Shown: positions 8,065 to 16,929, counted from the stretch's first letter. The stretch: 64,000 nucleotides of DNA from Rhizobacter sp. (GCA_019635355.1 JAHBZQ010000001.1:1736001-1800000); one strand, 5' to 3'. The notes: generated from the letters alone by a model not told the origin. Translations and numbers: made by a program.

Positions 8065-9584
8065 CCCGCGCCGCGCTCGTGCTGCTGAGCGCGAGCCTCG
8101 CCCTGCCGCCGCTGCACGCCGCGCCGGCCCGTCAACGCGGCGGCACCTGCGCGAGCGGCAACTGCGCCAACGGCGAGGGCAGCGTGCGCTTCGGCTTCGC
8201 CACCTACACGGGCACGTGGGTCAAGTCCGACTTCACGGCGGGCACCTACAGCGTGGTCTACGCCGCCTTTCCCGAGCAGACCTTCGAGCTGACCGTCGAT
8301 GCCGCAGGCTACCCGGTCAAAGGCACGGTGTCGCGCGGCAGCAAGGACGACGTGCTGCGCGACCCCAGCCTCTACACCGGCAGCTTCGCCAAGACCTGGA
8401 ACCCCTTCGACCGCACCCACGTGGCGCGCTACGCCCAGGGCCGCTACACCGATGCGCGCGGCGTGGCCTATGAAGGCGAGTTCGACTTCGTGCCCGGCAT
8501 CGTCGGCTCGGGGTCGGTGACGGGCGGCTACTACATCTTCCAGGGCACCCGCATCGACGAAGACGCCGACGAGGTGACGAGCGGCCTCTTCATCAGCGAC
8601 TGGACCAGCCACGACGTGCGCGCCGGCGAGTACCCGTCGTACCTGCCGGTCGTCTTCCACCGCGCGCGGCCCGACTACATCGCCAAGCTGCAGGACGACC
8701 TGCGCCGCGACCTGGAACGGGTGAACGCCGAAGAGGCCGCCAAGCTGGCCCGCGAGCGCGAGTCGCGCGAGAGCTGGAACACGCTCTTCGCCACCGCGCT
8801 CGGCGTGGCCGCGGTGGTGGGCGTGGCGAAGATCGCCTCGCGCAGCAGCGGCGGCGGCACCGGCACCGTGAACGCCCTCAGCGACACACTCGCCAGCAAG
8901 CAGAGCGCCCCGGCCGCCAACCAGAAGATGGTGGGCGAGCTGCGCGAGCGCGCCAAGACCGACCCGGTGCTGGCCAAGCGCATCGGCAAGGCGAGCGACG
9001 CCGAACTCAGCGCCATGCTGCAACAGGCCGGCCGCACGGCCCCGCCCAAGATGACGGTGGCCGAGTACCGCGCCGCCACCCAGCAGCAAGAGACGGAGAA
9101 GGTGGCCAAGGCGGCGCAGGCCGAAAAAGACAAGCAAGCCCGCGACAAGGAAACCCGCGAGAAGGAAGCGAAAGACAAAGAGAAGGCCGAACTCGCCGCC
9201 GCCGAACGCGCCCGCAAGAAAGCCGAGGCCGACGCCGCGAAGAAGGCCGAGCAGGAAGCCGAGGAACAGGCCAAACGCGAGTACCTGGTCGCGCTCGCCC
9301 GCGGCACCCAGCTCAAGGCGCGCACCTGCCCCGGCGGCGAAGGCCAGTACTACGTGGTCGGCCTGCTGCCCAAGATCAAGCCGGAGAAGGTCGACTGCGT
9401 GGACCTGCACTACCGCGCCCGCTGCGAGGGCCACGCCAACTACATCGACGGCGTGGGCAAGACCTTCCTCGGCATCGCCACCGACTGCTTCATGGGCGAC
9501 ACCTACAAGATCGAGCCCAAACCCGCGTGCCCGCTGGCGCAACTGCAGGTCACCGTGAAGGAGATCCGGGCCTGCGGACGATGA
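8049..9584 (+). CDS. Exported protein with MORN-like repeats and a long coiled coil
   Basis: A 511-aa protein with a cleavable signal peptide (start MRRGLTRAALVLLSASLALP, probable cut after LHAAPA). Residues about 30-170 hold Gly/Tyr-rich units resembling MORN repeats: NGEGSVRFGFATYTGTW, DPSLYTGSFAKTW, GVAYEGEFDF. A predicted helix follows (LRRDLERVNAEEAAKLARER), then a hydrophobic segment (FATALGVAAVVGVAKIA). Residues about 345-410 are a Lys/Glu/Ala-rich coiled coil. The end is Cys-containing (KARTCPGGEGQYYVV, VDCVDLHYRARCEGHANYI). The open frame runs far upstream inside the previous gene, but the ATG at 8049 yields the signal peptide. MORN-like assignment is by eye. Confidence 0.8.
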   Translation: MRRGLTRAALVLLSASLALPPLHAAPARQRGGTCASGNCANGEGSVRFGFATYTGTWVKSDFTAGTYSVVYAAFPEQTFELTVDAAGYPVKGTVSRGSKDDVLRDPSLYTGSFAKTWNPFDRTHVARYAQGRYTDARGVAYEGEFDFVPGIVGSGSVTGGYYIFQGTRIDEDADEVTSGLFISDWTSHDVRAGEYPSYLPVVFHRARPDYIAKLQDDLRRDLERVNAEEAAKLARERESRESWNTLFATALGVAAVVGVAKIASRSSGGGTGTVNALSDTLASKQSAPAANQKMVGELRERAKTDPVLAKRIGKASDAELSAMLQQAGRTAPPKMTVAEYRAATQQQETEKVAKAAQAEKDKQARDKETREKEAKDKEKAELAAAERARKKAEADAAKKAEQEAEEQAKREYLVALARGTQLKARTCPGGEGQYYVVGLLPKIKPEKVDCVDLHYRARCEGHANYIDGVGKTFLGIATDCFMGDTYKIEPKPACPLAQLQVTVKEIRACGR

Positions 9585-9613
9585 GGCGGGCGCGCCGGCC
9601 TTAGCATCGGCGC

Positions 9614-10249
9614 ATGAACCTCATCTACGTCGTCGACCCCATGTGCTCCTGGTGCTACGGTTTTTCCAAGCCCCTGGACGAACTGCTCGCCGCCCCCGGC
9701 GAATTCGCCCCCTTGCAACTGGCCCTGGTGATGGGCGGCCTGCGCCCCTTCACCACCGAGCCCACGCCGCCCGAGCGCGCCAACGAGCTCGCCGGCCACT
9801 GGAAACACGTGGCCGAGGCCAGCGGCCAGCCGTTTGCGCAGGCCCCGCACACCGCCCTGCACCAGCCGGGCTTCGTCTACGACACCGAGCCGGCCGCGCG
9901 TGCCGTGGTCACCGTGCGCAAACACTGGCCGAAGCTCGTGTGGCGCTACCTGAAGGCCGTGCAGCACGCCTTCTACGCCGAAGGCAAGAACGTGGTGCAG
10001 CCCGAGGTGCTGGCCGACGTGGCCGAGTCGCTCGGCATCGCCCGCGCCGATTTCGCCCGAGCCTTCGCCTCCGAAGAAATGCGAGACGCCACGAAGGAAG
10101 ACTTCGCGATCACGCAGCAGTGGGGCATCCGCGGCTTCCCGGCGCTGATCGCCGAGCATGGCGACCACCTGCACCTGGTGGCGCAAGGCTACCTGCCGAT
10201 CGACGCGCTGCGCCAGCAGCTCGCCGCCGCCACCCAGGCCCACGGCTGA
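9614..10249 (+). CDS. DsbA-family thioredoxin-fold oxidoreductase
   Basis: A 211-aa protein with a thioredoxin-like start, YVVDPMCSWCYGFSKPL. The redox motif C11-S-W-C14 sits after the first beta strand, and the cis-proline loop is visible as GIRGFPALI. The helical insertion between them is typical of DsbA/FrnE-like and HCCA-isomerase proteins. No signal peptide is present, so it is expected in the cytoplasm, unlike classical DsbA. Its start follows the coiled-coil gene by about 30 bases, and it ends against the leftward ankyrin gene. It may act as a thiol-disulfide exchanger or a glutathione-dependent isomerase; the CxxC favours the former. Confidence 0.88.
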   Translation: MNLIYVVDPMCSWCYGFSKPLDELLAAPGEFAPLQLALVMGGLRPFTTEPTPPERANELAGHWKHVAEASGQPFAQAPHTALHQPGFVYDTEPAARAVVTVRKHWPKLVWRYLKAVQHAFYAEGKNVVQPEVLADVAESLGIARADFARAFASEEMRDATKEDFAITQQWGIRGFPALIAEHGDHLHLVAQGYLPIDALRQQLAAATQAHG

Positions 10250-10266
10250 GGGCGGCGCCCCTCAGC
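10245..10266. terminator. Symmetric hairpin spanning two convergent stop codons
   Basis: GCTGAGGG (10245-10252) pairs with CCCTCAGC (10259-10266) around a six-base loop. The TGA of the DsbA-like gene and the TGA of the leftward ankyrin gene both lie in the stem. There is no U-tract on either side, so termination strength is uncertain. Confidence 0.4.
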
Positions 10267-11956
10267 GCAGCACCAGCATCACCACCCTCGGCGCCACCAG
10301 CCGGCCCACCCATTCCTCGGTCGGCAGGAAGCCGCCGATCGCGAAGGTGATGCGCCGGCCCTTGAGCGCGGTGAGCGGCACGCTCTTCACATCGGCGTCG
10401 CTCTTCTCCTCGATCCGCGCCACCGCGCGGAACTCGCGCACGTGCTCGTGCCGGGCTTCGCGGATCTCGTGGAAGTCGCGGCGATGCTCGTTCACGCTCA
10501 GGTGCATGTTGCCGCCCCAGGTGTCGTCGGGCTTGGCATCGGCGGGCCGGGTGTCGTAGACGAAGAGCTCGTAGGAATCCTCGTGGGGCGGCTCGTGCAT
10601 GGCGCCGCTGCGGGTGGAGATGAAGATGCCGTTGCCACGGTCGGGCCGGCGCACCTCGTCGGCGAGGCTGGGCGAATACGAGGCGGCGATCGACAGGCCG
10701 TATTGGTGGGCCGGTGGCGGCAGTGTCATCACGAGCTTGAAGGGTGCTGCCTTCAACGCCACCTCGGCGCCGTCGACGATGGGGATGCGCCGGCCGTCTT
10801 GCTCGAAATGGGCGTCCCAGCGGTAGCGCGGCGCCTTCAAGGCGGCGTCCATCATCAGCCGTTCGGTCCAGGCGAGGAGGTCTTTGTCGCCCTTCTCCAC
10901 CGCCATGCCGACGATGGTGAGGTGCCGGTTCAGCCGGTCTCGCCCGCGGTCGTCGTGCGGCAGCGGGCTCGCGCCACGGTCGAGCAACAGTTGCATCAGG
11001 GCCCGGTCTTGCGCCATCACGGCGGCCACCAGGGGCGTGACCTCCACGCCCGGTGCACCATCGGGCGAAGCACCGGCATCGAGCAGCTTCGTCACCGCAT
11101 CGGCCCGCCGCGTGCGGATCGCCTCGTTGAGCGGCACGTCGCGCGAGGCCTCGAAGCGAGGGTCGTTCTGCCCCGGCTTCGCACCGGCTGCCAGCAGCAC
11201 CTGCATCGCCTGGGCGCTCACGGCGGGGTCTTCGATGGCGAAGGCCACGTGCAACGGGCAGCCCCAGAAGGCGCAACGGTTGGGGTCGGCGCCGCGCGCG
11301 AGCAGCGCCTCGGCGGTCGACACACGGCCGGCGAGCACGTTTTGCGTGAGCGGCGTCATCTCGCTGCCGAACGACACGTTGGGGTCCAGCTCGGCCGGCA
11401 CGGCCTTCACCGCCTCGGGCGTGCGCGCAAACCAGAAGGCGGCGCGGGCCTTGTGCTCGGGGTTCGTGCCCAGCTCGGCCGGCGCGGGCAGGTGGCCCTG
11501 GGCCACCCAGCGCCTGGCCCGCTCGTCGAACTCGGCCGCGTTGCGAGGCGCCTGCACCGGGCCGCGCTTGACGAGCTCCAGCACCGCCCAATGCGTGGCG
11601 CCCGACTTGCGCACCCAGCGCACCGGCGGGCTGCGCCGCGGCGGCGTGTAGAGCTGCGCGAGCGCCACCCGCAGGCCGGGGTCGACGTCGACCAGGCTGT
11701 CGGCGCGCAGGTCGTAGGCCTTGTAGCGCGTGCCCTCGCCCCATTTGGCGAGCCGGGCCTGCCGCGCCTGCAGCTCGGTCTCGAACACCACCAGCCGGTA
11801 CTCAAACGCATTGGCGCCCGCGGTGTGCTGCCAGGCGGCGCCGAGCAGCGCCCGCTCGGCCTCGGTCCAGGCGGGTTGCTGGGCCAGCACCCCACCGGCA
11901 ACGCACAGGCCGAGCACCGCCACCGCGGCACGCAGCCGCTTTCTCCAGTTCGTCAT
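10262..11956 (-). CDS. Exported ankyrin-repeat protein
   Basis: A 564-aa protein with signal peptide (RLRAAVAVLGLCVAGGVLAQ, cut after about residue 25). Residues about 25-190 have no recognised family. From about 190 to 350 there are four to five ankyrin-like units with the TPL...A...G....LL..GAD pattern: TPLTQNVLAGR/LLARGADPN, PLHVAF/LLAAGAKP, PLNEAIRTRR/LLDAGASPD, TPLVAAVMAQ/LLLDRGASP. The last 200 residues appear beta-rich and are unassigned. GGGAGGG before the ATG at 11956 fixes the start, although the frame stays open upstream through dusC. It lies 23 bases after dusC and is probably co-transcribed. It probably has a protein-binding role in the periplasm. Confidence 0.82.
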   Translation of the reverse strand: MTNWRKRLRAAVAVLGLCVAGGVLAQQPAWTEAERALLGAAWQHTAGANAFEYRLVVFETELQARQARLAKWGEGTRYKAYDLRADSLVDVDPGLRVALAQLYTPPRRSPPVRWVRKSGATHWAVLELVKRGPVQAPRNAAEFDERARRWVAQGHLPAPAELGTNPEHKARAAFWFARTPEAVKAVPAELDPNVSFGSEMTPLTQNVLAGRVSTAEALLARGADPNRCAFWGCPLHVAFAIEDPAVSAQAMQVLLAAGAKPGQNDPRFEASRDVPLNEAIRTRRADAVTKLLDAGASPDGAPGVEVTPLVAAVMAQDRALMQLLLDRGASPLPHDDRGRDRLNRHLTIVGMAVEKGDKDLLAWTERLMMDAALKAPRYRWDAHFEQDGRRIPIVDGAEVALKAAPFKLVMTLPPPAHQYGLSIAASYSPSLADEVRRPDRGNGIFISTRSGAMHEPPHEDSYELFVYDTRPADAKPDDTWGGNMHLSVNEHRRDFHEIREARHEHVREFRAVARIEEKSDADVKSVPLTALKGRRITFAIGGFLPTEEWVGRLVAPRVVMLVLR

Positions 11957-11979
11957 CGTGATCCCTCCCTGTTTGTGGT

Positions 11980-12954
11980 CTATCCCGGCATGGCTTCGCA
12001 TGCAGGCGCCACCACGGGCGCCCTCGCCTGCAGCCAGGCATCGATGCGGCGCGGGTCGTTCACCACCCGCAGCTCCATGTACGCGGCCTCGGCTTCCGGG
12101 AAACGCCGCCGCAGGTAGTTGAGCCACTGCTTCAGGCGGCCGGCCTGGTGGCGCGGCACCACGTGGGCGCAGACCAGATCCCAGAACGCCTTGAGCAGCG
12201 GCTGCAGCTCGGCCCAGCCGACGGGCCTGCGCGCAGGCGACGCGATGGCCCAGGCCAGCCCCGGGTCGCTCACCATGCCGCGCCCGAGCATCAGGTGCTC
12301 GCAGCCCGACACCTCTTTGCAGCGTTGCGCATCGGCGGCCGTCCAGATCTCGCCGTTGGCCACCACGGGGATGCGCAGCGCCTCGCGGATCTCGGGGATG
12401 CGGTCCCAGTGGGCGGGCGGGCGGTAGCCGTCGGCGCGGGTGCGGGCATGCACCACCAGCTCTTCGGCGCCGCCGTCCTGCAAGGCGAGCGCGCATTCGA
12501 GGGCGCGCGAGGCGTCGTGGAAGCCGAGCCGCATCTTGGCCGACACCGGCACGGGCGCCGGCACCGCGCGGCGCACCGCGGCCATGATGCCGCTGAGGTG
12601 CGACGGGTCTTGCAGCAGCGCCGCGCCGCCGCCGTGGCGGTTCACCACCTTGGCGGGGCAGCCGAAGTTGATGTCGATGCCGGCCGGGCCGAGCGAGGCC
12701 AGGCGCGCCGCGTTCTCGGCCAGGCAGGCCGGGTCGGAGCCCATCAGCTGCGCCCGCACCGGCACGCCGGCATGCGTGCGCCCACCGTGGCGCAGCTCGG
12801 GCACCACGCGGTAGAACGCCTTCTCGGGCAGCAGCGTGCCCGTCACGCGGATGAACTCCGAAACGCAGCGGTCGATGCCGCCCACCCGCGTGAGGATGTC
12901 GCGCAGGGTGTGGTCGAGCAGCCCTTCCATCGGGGCGAGCAGGAGCATCGTCAT
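11980..12954 (-). CDS. dusC: tRNA-dihydrouridine(16) synthase
   Basis: A 324-aa FMN enzyme that reduces uridine in the tRNA D-loop. The start LLLAPMEGLLDHTLRDILT is the DusC form (other Dus proteins have APMxGVTD). RVTGTLLPEKAFYRVVPEL and VRAQLMGSDP follow. The catalytic cysteine is in DINFGCPAKVVNRHGGGA. Phosphate- and tRNA-binding stretches are SAKMRLGF, VVHARTRADGYRPPAHWD, VVANGEIW and MLGRGMVSDP. Length is normal. The start could also be the ATG two codons further in. It is divergent from ogt with 35 bases between, so the two must share a tight promoter region. Confidence 0.94.
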   Translation of the reverse strand: MTMLLLAPMEGLLDHTLRDILTRVGGIDRCVSEFIRVTGTLLPEKAFYRVVPELRHGGRTHAGVPVRAQLMGSDPACLAENAARLASLGPAGIDINFGCPAKVVNRHGGGAALLQDPSHLSGIMAAVRRAVPAPVPVSAKMRLGFHDASRALECALALQDGGAEELVVHARTRADGYRPPAHWDRIPEIREALRIPVVANGEIWTAADAQRCKEVSGCEHLMLGRGMVSDPGLAWAIASPARRPVGWAELQPLLKAFWDLVCAHVVPRHQAGRLKQWLNYLRRRFPEAEAAYMELRVVNDPRRIDAWLQARAPVVAPACEAMPG

Positions 12955-12989
12955 GGGCCCGGAGTTTACGAAGCTGGCACAGTCGCCTG

Positions 12990-13526
12990 ATGGACACCGC
13001 CTGCACCGTCTTCGACACCGCCATCGGCCGCTGCGGCATCGCCTGGGGGCCGCGGGGCCTGCTCGCCTTCCAGCTGCCCGAGCCCGACGACGAGGCCACC
13101 TTGCGGCGCATGGCCCGCCGCAGTGGCCCGCTGCCGCAGGGCACGCCGCCAGCCCGGGTGCAAGACGTGATCGAGCGGGTGCAGGCCCTGCTGGAAGGCC
13201 AGAGCGTCGACCTGCGCGACGTGCCGCTCGACCAGACGGGCATCCCCGACTTCCACCGCCGTGTCTACGCCATCACCCGCGAGATCCTCGCCGGCCAGAC
13301 ACGCACCTACGGCGACGTCGCCGCCGAGCTGGGCGATGTATCGCTCTCGCGCGCCGTGGGCCAGGCGCTCGGCGCGAACCCGCACGCGGTGATCATGCCC
13401 TGCCACCGGGTGCTGGCGGCCCGGGGCGCGTCGGGCGGTTTCTCCGCAGGCGGTGGCGTCTCGACCAAGCTGCGGATTTTGTTGATCGAGCGTGCACAAA
13501 TCGGCTCGCAGCCGGGCCTCTTCTGA
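12990..13526 (+). CDS. ogt: Methylated-DNA-protein cysteine methyltransferase
   Basis: A 178-aa suicide repair enzyme that removes alkyl groups from O6-alkylguanine (and O4-alkylthymine). The acceptor is C138 in the invariant motif MPCHRVLA. The DNA-binding helix-turn-helix is in YGDVAAELGDVSLSRAVGQALGAN, with the arginine finger in SRAVGQA. GGFSAGGGVSTKLRILLIER is close to the usual 'GGFSGG...K..LL..E'. The N-terminal domain is the short Ogt type, with no AdaA fusion. The RYAV-like position reads SLSRAVG instead, a common variant. No strong Shine-Dalgarno sequence precedes the ATG. It is divergent from dusC. Confidence 0.93.
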   Translation: MDTACTVFDTAIGRCGIAWGPRGLLAFQLPEPDDEATLRRMARRSGPLPQGTPPARVQDVIERVQALLEGQSVDLRDVPLDQTGIPDFHRRVYAITREILAGQTRTYGDVAAELGDVSLSRAVGQALGANPHAVIMPCHRVLAARGASGGFSAGGGVSTKLRILLIERAQIGSQPGLF

Positions 13527-13552
13527 GCCGAAAGCTAACGTCGAATATTCCC

Positions 13553-13564
13553 GGCATTAATGCC
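13553..13564. promoter_or_regulatory. 12-bp perfect palindrome upstream of the PAS kinase
   Basis: GGCATTAATGCC is a perfect palindrome in an AT-richer patch, 103 bases before the kinase ATG and 27 bases after the ogt stop. Such a site could bind a dimeric regulator. No regulator is identified. Confidence 0.3.
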
Positions 13565-13666
13565 TGGAGGCGTGTGGCCGCAAGGGGGTAGATCCTTGCC
13601 CGCCACGCACGCGGAGTTGCACACTCCTGGGGCAGCGCTGTCCGGCGCGCACAACGATCAAGAGCA

Positions 13667-16528
13667 ATGAATCCGGCTGCCCTCTGGCGCCGACTGTCCC
13701 GCGGCGCCATGCCGCCCGGATCGTCAGGCCCTGGCTCCCCGGCCCCCGTGTGGCTGGTACGCGGCTTCATTGGCGCCAACGTCCTCGCCGTGGTGCTGAT
13801 CTCCACGCTGACGGTCACCTCGCTCGTCAACAGCCGGCAGGCGCAACTCGACCGCGCCAACGCCACCGCCGCCAACATCACACAGACGCTGCGCCAATCG
13901 TTCGAAAGCGAGATCGACCAGATCGACCTGCTGCTGCGCGCCGCCATCCTCGGCCTCGACACCGGCCCCGCGGGTGGCGGAGACCCGGCGGAGCTGCGCA
14001 AGCTGATGCAAGGCAGCCGCAGCCTGCTGCCTCACCTTGAGGCCTTGCGGGTGACCGACGAACACGGCAACGTGCGGTCCAGCGACGGCACCGAGCCACC
14101 CCCAGCGCTGTACGTGGGCGACCGCGAGTATTTCCGCAAGGCGCGGGCGAACCACTGGAACCTGATCGTCTCGGAGCCGGTCGTGAGCCGCGTGAGCCCG
14201 AACTGGGTCGTCGTCTTCGCCCGGCGCATTGACCGGCCCGACGGCCGTTTTGCCGGCGTCGTCTACGCCACCGTCGCCACCGAGCGTTTCCAGGATCTGC
14301 TCTCCAGCGTGCAGCTCGGCAAGCAGAGCGAGCTGAGCCTGCGCACGGCCAGCCTGCAGCTGGTGGCGCGCAACCCCGCGGTGCCGCTCGACGTGGCCGC
14401 CAGCCGGCTCGCCTCGGCGCCCCTGCGCGACATGGTGGCGAGCCAGCCGCAAGGCGGCAGCTACACGGCGCCCAGCAGCATCGACGGCATCGAGCGCCGC
14501 AACACCTATGCGGCGGTGGGCGCCTATCCCTTCGTGGTCGTCGCGGGCCTGTCGGTCGACGAGATGATGCGCGACTGGCGCAAGGTGCTGTGGACGACGC
14601 TCGGCCTCGCGGGCATGACGCTGCTGGCCGTGTCGATCTCGTCGTGGCTGCTGGTGCACGCCTGGCGCGGCGAGGTGCGCCTGGGCGAGCAACGCCAGCG
14701 CGAGGCCGACCGCCACAAGGCCTTCATGCGCACCGCGAGCGACGGCATCCACGTGGTCGACCGCAAGGGCCGCCTGCTCGAATTCAGCGATGCCTTCGCC
14801 GCCATGCTCGGCTACGAGCGCGAGCAGATGGTGGGCATGGACGTGACCCAATGGGAAACCGCCCTGCCCGAGGTGGCCCTCCAGTGGTGCAGCACGACCC
14901 AGGGCGACCAACGCTTCAAGACCCGCCACCGGCGCGCCGATGGCGCCGAGATCGACGTCGAGCTGAGCACCACCACCACGCTCGTCAACGGCGAGGAGCT
15001 GATCTTCTGCGCCTCGCGCGACATCACCGAGCGCCGCCGCCTCGAAGCCGAGACCCGCCAGGCGCTCGAGCAGGCGCGCCAGAGCGAACAGCGCGTGCGC
15101 GAGATCGCCGACAGCGTGCCCGCCGGCATCACCTACGTCGACGAAGACGAGCGCATGCAGTTCGTCAATGCCGAACTCGCGCGCTGGTTCGGCCGCCCAG
15201 CCGAAGACCTCGTCGGCCGGCGCATCCGCGAGGTGATGAACCCCGAGCGCTACGCACGGCGCCAGGTGTCGTATGCCGCCGTGCGGCGCGGCGAGACGGT
15301 GCGCATCCTCGAGCACATCCCGTCACTGCGCGGCAACGTGCGCCACGTCGAGACGGTGCTCGTGCCCAAGCGGCGCGACGACGGCAGCGTGGCCGGCTTC
15401 TACTCGCTCTCGCAGGACTTCACCGCCCGCGTGAAGATGGAAGGCACGGTGGAGCGCCAGGCGCGCAACCTCGCGGCCATGACCTCCATCAGCGACGACA
15501 TCATGGTCGTGCTCGACGAGACCGGCCGCATCCTGCTGGCCAACCGCGCCTTTGAAGAGGCCTGGCAGCTGCCGCCGGGTGGCGCCACCGGCCGCACCGT
15601 CTCGGCCCTCTACGGCGACAGCTTCTTCCACGACGTGATCCGCCCCAAGCTCTACCACGCGCTCGACGGCCAGCCGGTGAAGGTGCGCACCGCCCACACC
15701 CTGCCGGGGCGGGCCACGCGTGTCTTCGATGCCAGCTACCACCCGGTCTACAACGAGCAGGGCCTGATCGACGCGGTGGTGTTCACCGCCCACGACGTGG
15801 ACGAACTGGTGCACTCGCGCGACGAGCTGGCCCACACGGTGGAGCAGCTGCAGCGCAGCAACGAATCGCTCGAGCAGTTCGTGCGGGTGACCTCGCACGA
15901 CATGCGCGAGCCGCTCAACAGCATCGCCCAGTTCGTGCGGCTGATCGAAGAGACGAGCACGCTCGCGCCCCCGGTCGACCGGTATTTCGGCTTCGTGCGC
16001 CGCGGCGCCGACCGCCTGCGCACCATGCTCGACGACCTGCTGCGCTTCGTGCGCCTGGAGGCCGAGGCCATCGAACCCGACGACACCCACCAGCTCGACG
16101 AGGTGCTGGAAGAAGTGCAGAGCCTGCTGCACGCCCAGATCACCACCAGCGGCGGCGAGGTGGTGTGCGAGCCCCTGCCGCTGGTGAAGGGCCGGCGCAG
16201 CCTGCTGGTGCTGCTGTTCCAGAACCTGGTGTCCAACGCACTCAAGTTCACGCCGCCCGGCGTGCCGCCGAAGGTGCGGGTGAGCGCCCGGCGCGAAGGC
16301 AACCGGGTGCTCGTGACCGTGGCCGACCAGGGCATCGGCATCGCGGCCGATGACATCCCCACGCTCTTCGAGCCTTTCCGCCGCCTGCACCGCCGGCAGG
16401 TGTATGAAGGCACTGGGCTCGGCCTCGCCACCTGCAAGCGCATTGCGATGGTGCTCGATGGCAGCATCGAGATCGTGTCCTCGCCGGGCGAGGGCACGCA
16501 GGTCACGGTCATCCTGCCGGCCCGCTGA
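13667..16528 (+). CDS. Membrane sensor histidine kinase with three PAS domains
   Basis: A 953-aa inner-membrane kinase. Residues about 26-48 form a membrane helix, followed by a periplasmic Cache-like sensor (QSFESEIDQIDLLLRAA, then YFRKARANHWNLIVSEPVVS and GRFAGVVYATV). A second helix is near residues 305-327. Three PAS domains follow (about 340-465, 470-600 and 605-730), one with the VPAGITYVDEDERMQFVNAE pattern. H744 in VTSHDMREPLNSI is the phosphorylation site. The ATPase region shows NLVSNALKFT, DQGIGIA and GTGLGLATCKRI. This SHDMREPL type is shared with phytochrome-like and cyanobacterial kinases. There is no receiver domain; the response regulator begins 14 bases downstream. The ligand is unknown. 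Confidence 0.92.
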   Translation: MNPAALWRRLSRGAMPPGSSGPGSPAPVWLVRGFIGANVLAVVLISTLTVTSLVNSRQAQLDRANATAANITQTLRQSFESEIDQIDLLLRAAILGLDTGPAGGGDPAELRKLMQGSRSLLPHLEALRVTDEHGNVRSSDGTEPPPALYVGDREYFRKARANHWNLIVSEPVVSRVSPNWVVVFARRIDRPDGRFAGVVYATVATERFQDLLSSVQLGKQSELSLRTASLQLVARNPAVPLDVAASRLASAPLRDMVASQPQGGSYTAPSSIDGIERRNTYAAVGAYPFVVVAGLSVDEMMRDWRKVLWTTLGLAGMTLLAVSISSWLLVHAWRGEVRLGEQRQREADRHKAFMRTASDGIHVVDRKGRLLEFSDAFAAMLGYEREQMVGMDVTQWETALPEVALQWCSTTQGDQRFKTRHRRADGAEIDVELSTTTTLVNGEELIFCASRDITERRRLEAETRQALEQARQSEQRVREIADSVPAGITYVDEDERMQFVNAELARWFGRPAEDLVGRRIREVMNPERYARRQVSYAAVRRGETVRILEHIPSLRGNVRHVETVLVPKRRDDGSVAGFYSLSQDFTARVKMEGTVERQARNLAAMTSISDDIMVVLDETGRILLANRAFEEAWQLPPGGATGRTVSALYGDSFFHDVIRPKLYHALDGQPVKVRTAHTLPGRATRVFDASYHPVYNEQGLIDAVVFTAHDVDELVHSRDELAHTVEQLQRSNESLEQFVRVTSHDMREPLNSIAQFVRLIEETSTLAPPVDRYFGFVRRGADRLRTMLDDLLRFVRLEAEAIEPDDTHQLDEVLEEVQSLLHAQITTSGGEVVCEPLPLVKGRRSLLVLLFQNLVSNALKFTPPGVPPKVRVSARREGNRVLVTVADQGIGIAADDIPTLFEPFRRLHRRQVYEGTGLGLATCKRIAMVLDGSIEIVSSPGEGTQVTVILPAR

Positions 16529-16542
16529 CAAGGAGCGCACGC

Positions 16543-16929
16543 ATGCTCGATCTGGTGATGGTGGTCGACGACAACGATGCCGACCTCGTCTACACCGAGG
16601 TGGTACTGCGCGCTCGCGGCATTGCGAAGCAGGTGAGCTGCTACGAGACCGCCGCCGCCGCCCTGGCGCGCCTGGCCGACCCGGGCCAGCCGCAGGTCTC
16701 GCTGGTACTGCTCGACATCAACATGCCCGAGATGGACGGCTTTGCCTTCCTGCGCGCCTACGAAGGCCAGCAGGCACACCCCGAGCGTGCGGTGCCGGTG
16801 GTGATGCTGACGAGCTCACCGGAATCGTCGGACCGGCTGCGCTGCACCGCCCACGGCTGCGTGCAGGGTTACGTGGTCAAGCCCCTGAGCGACGCCGACG
16901 CGCGGCACCTGCTGACGCTCGCCGGCTGA
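16543..16929 (+). CDS. Single-domain response regulator (Rcp1-like)
   Basis: A 128-aa receiver domain with no output domain. The acidic pair D9-D10, the phospho-acceptor D58 in LVLLDINMPEMDGF, the T/S switch in VVMLTSS and the lysine in GYVVKPLS are all present. The extended loop between helix 4 and beta 5 (SDRLRCTAHGCVQGY) and the long early loop are features of the Rcp1 group, which serves phytochrome-type kinases. AAGGAG precedes the ATG, and the gene begins 14 bases after the PAS kinase stop, so the two form a dedicated pair. Without an output domain it must act by protein contact or as a phosphate relay. Confidence 0.92.
   Translation: MLDLVMVVDDNDADLVYTEVVLRARGIAKQVSCYETAAAALARLADPGQPQVSLVLLDINMPEMDGFAFLRAYEGQQAHPERAVPVVMLTSSPESSDRLRCTAHGCVQGYVVKPLSDADARHLLTLAG

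Noticed and set aside
9100..9290. Lys/Glu/Ala-rich DNA resembling a tandem repeat
   Set aside because: It is coding sequence of a coiled coil (periodic AAG/GAG/GCC codons), not a nucleotide repeat array.
10262..13243. 993-codon frame suggesting a single large ankyrin protein
   Set aside because: The upstream part is the wrong-frame reading of dusC. A strong Shine-Dalgarno sequence and a signal peptide place the real start at 11956.
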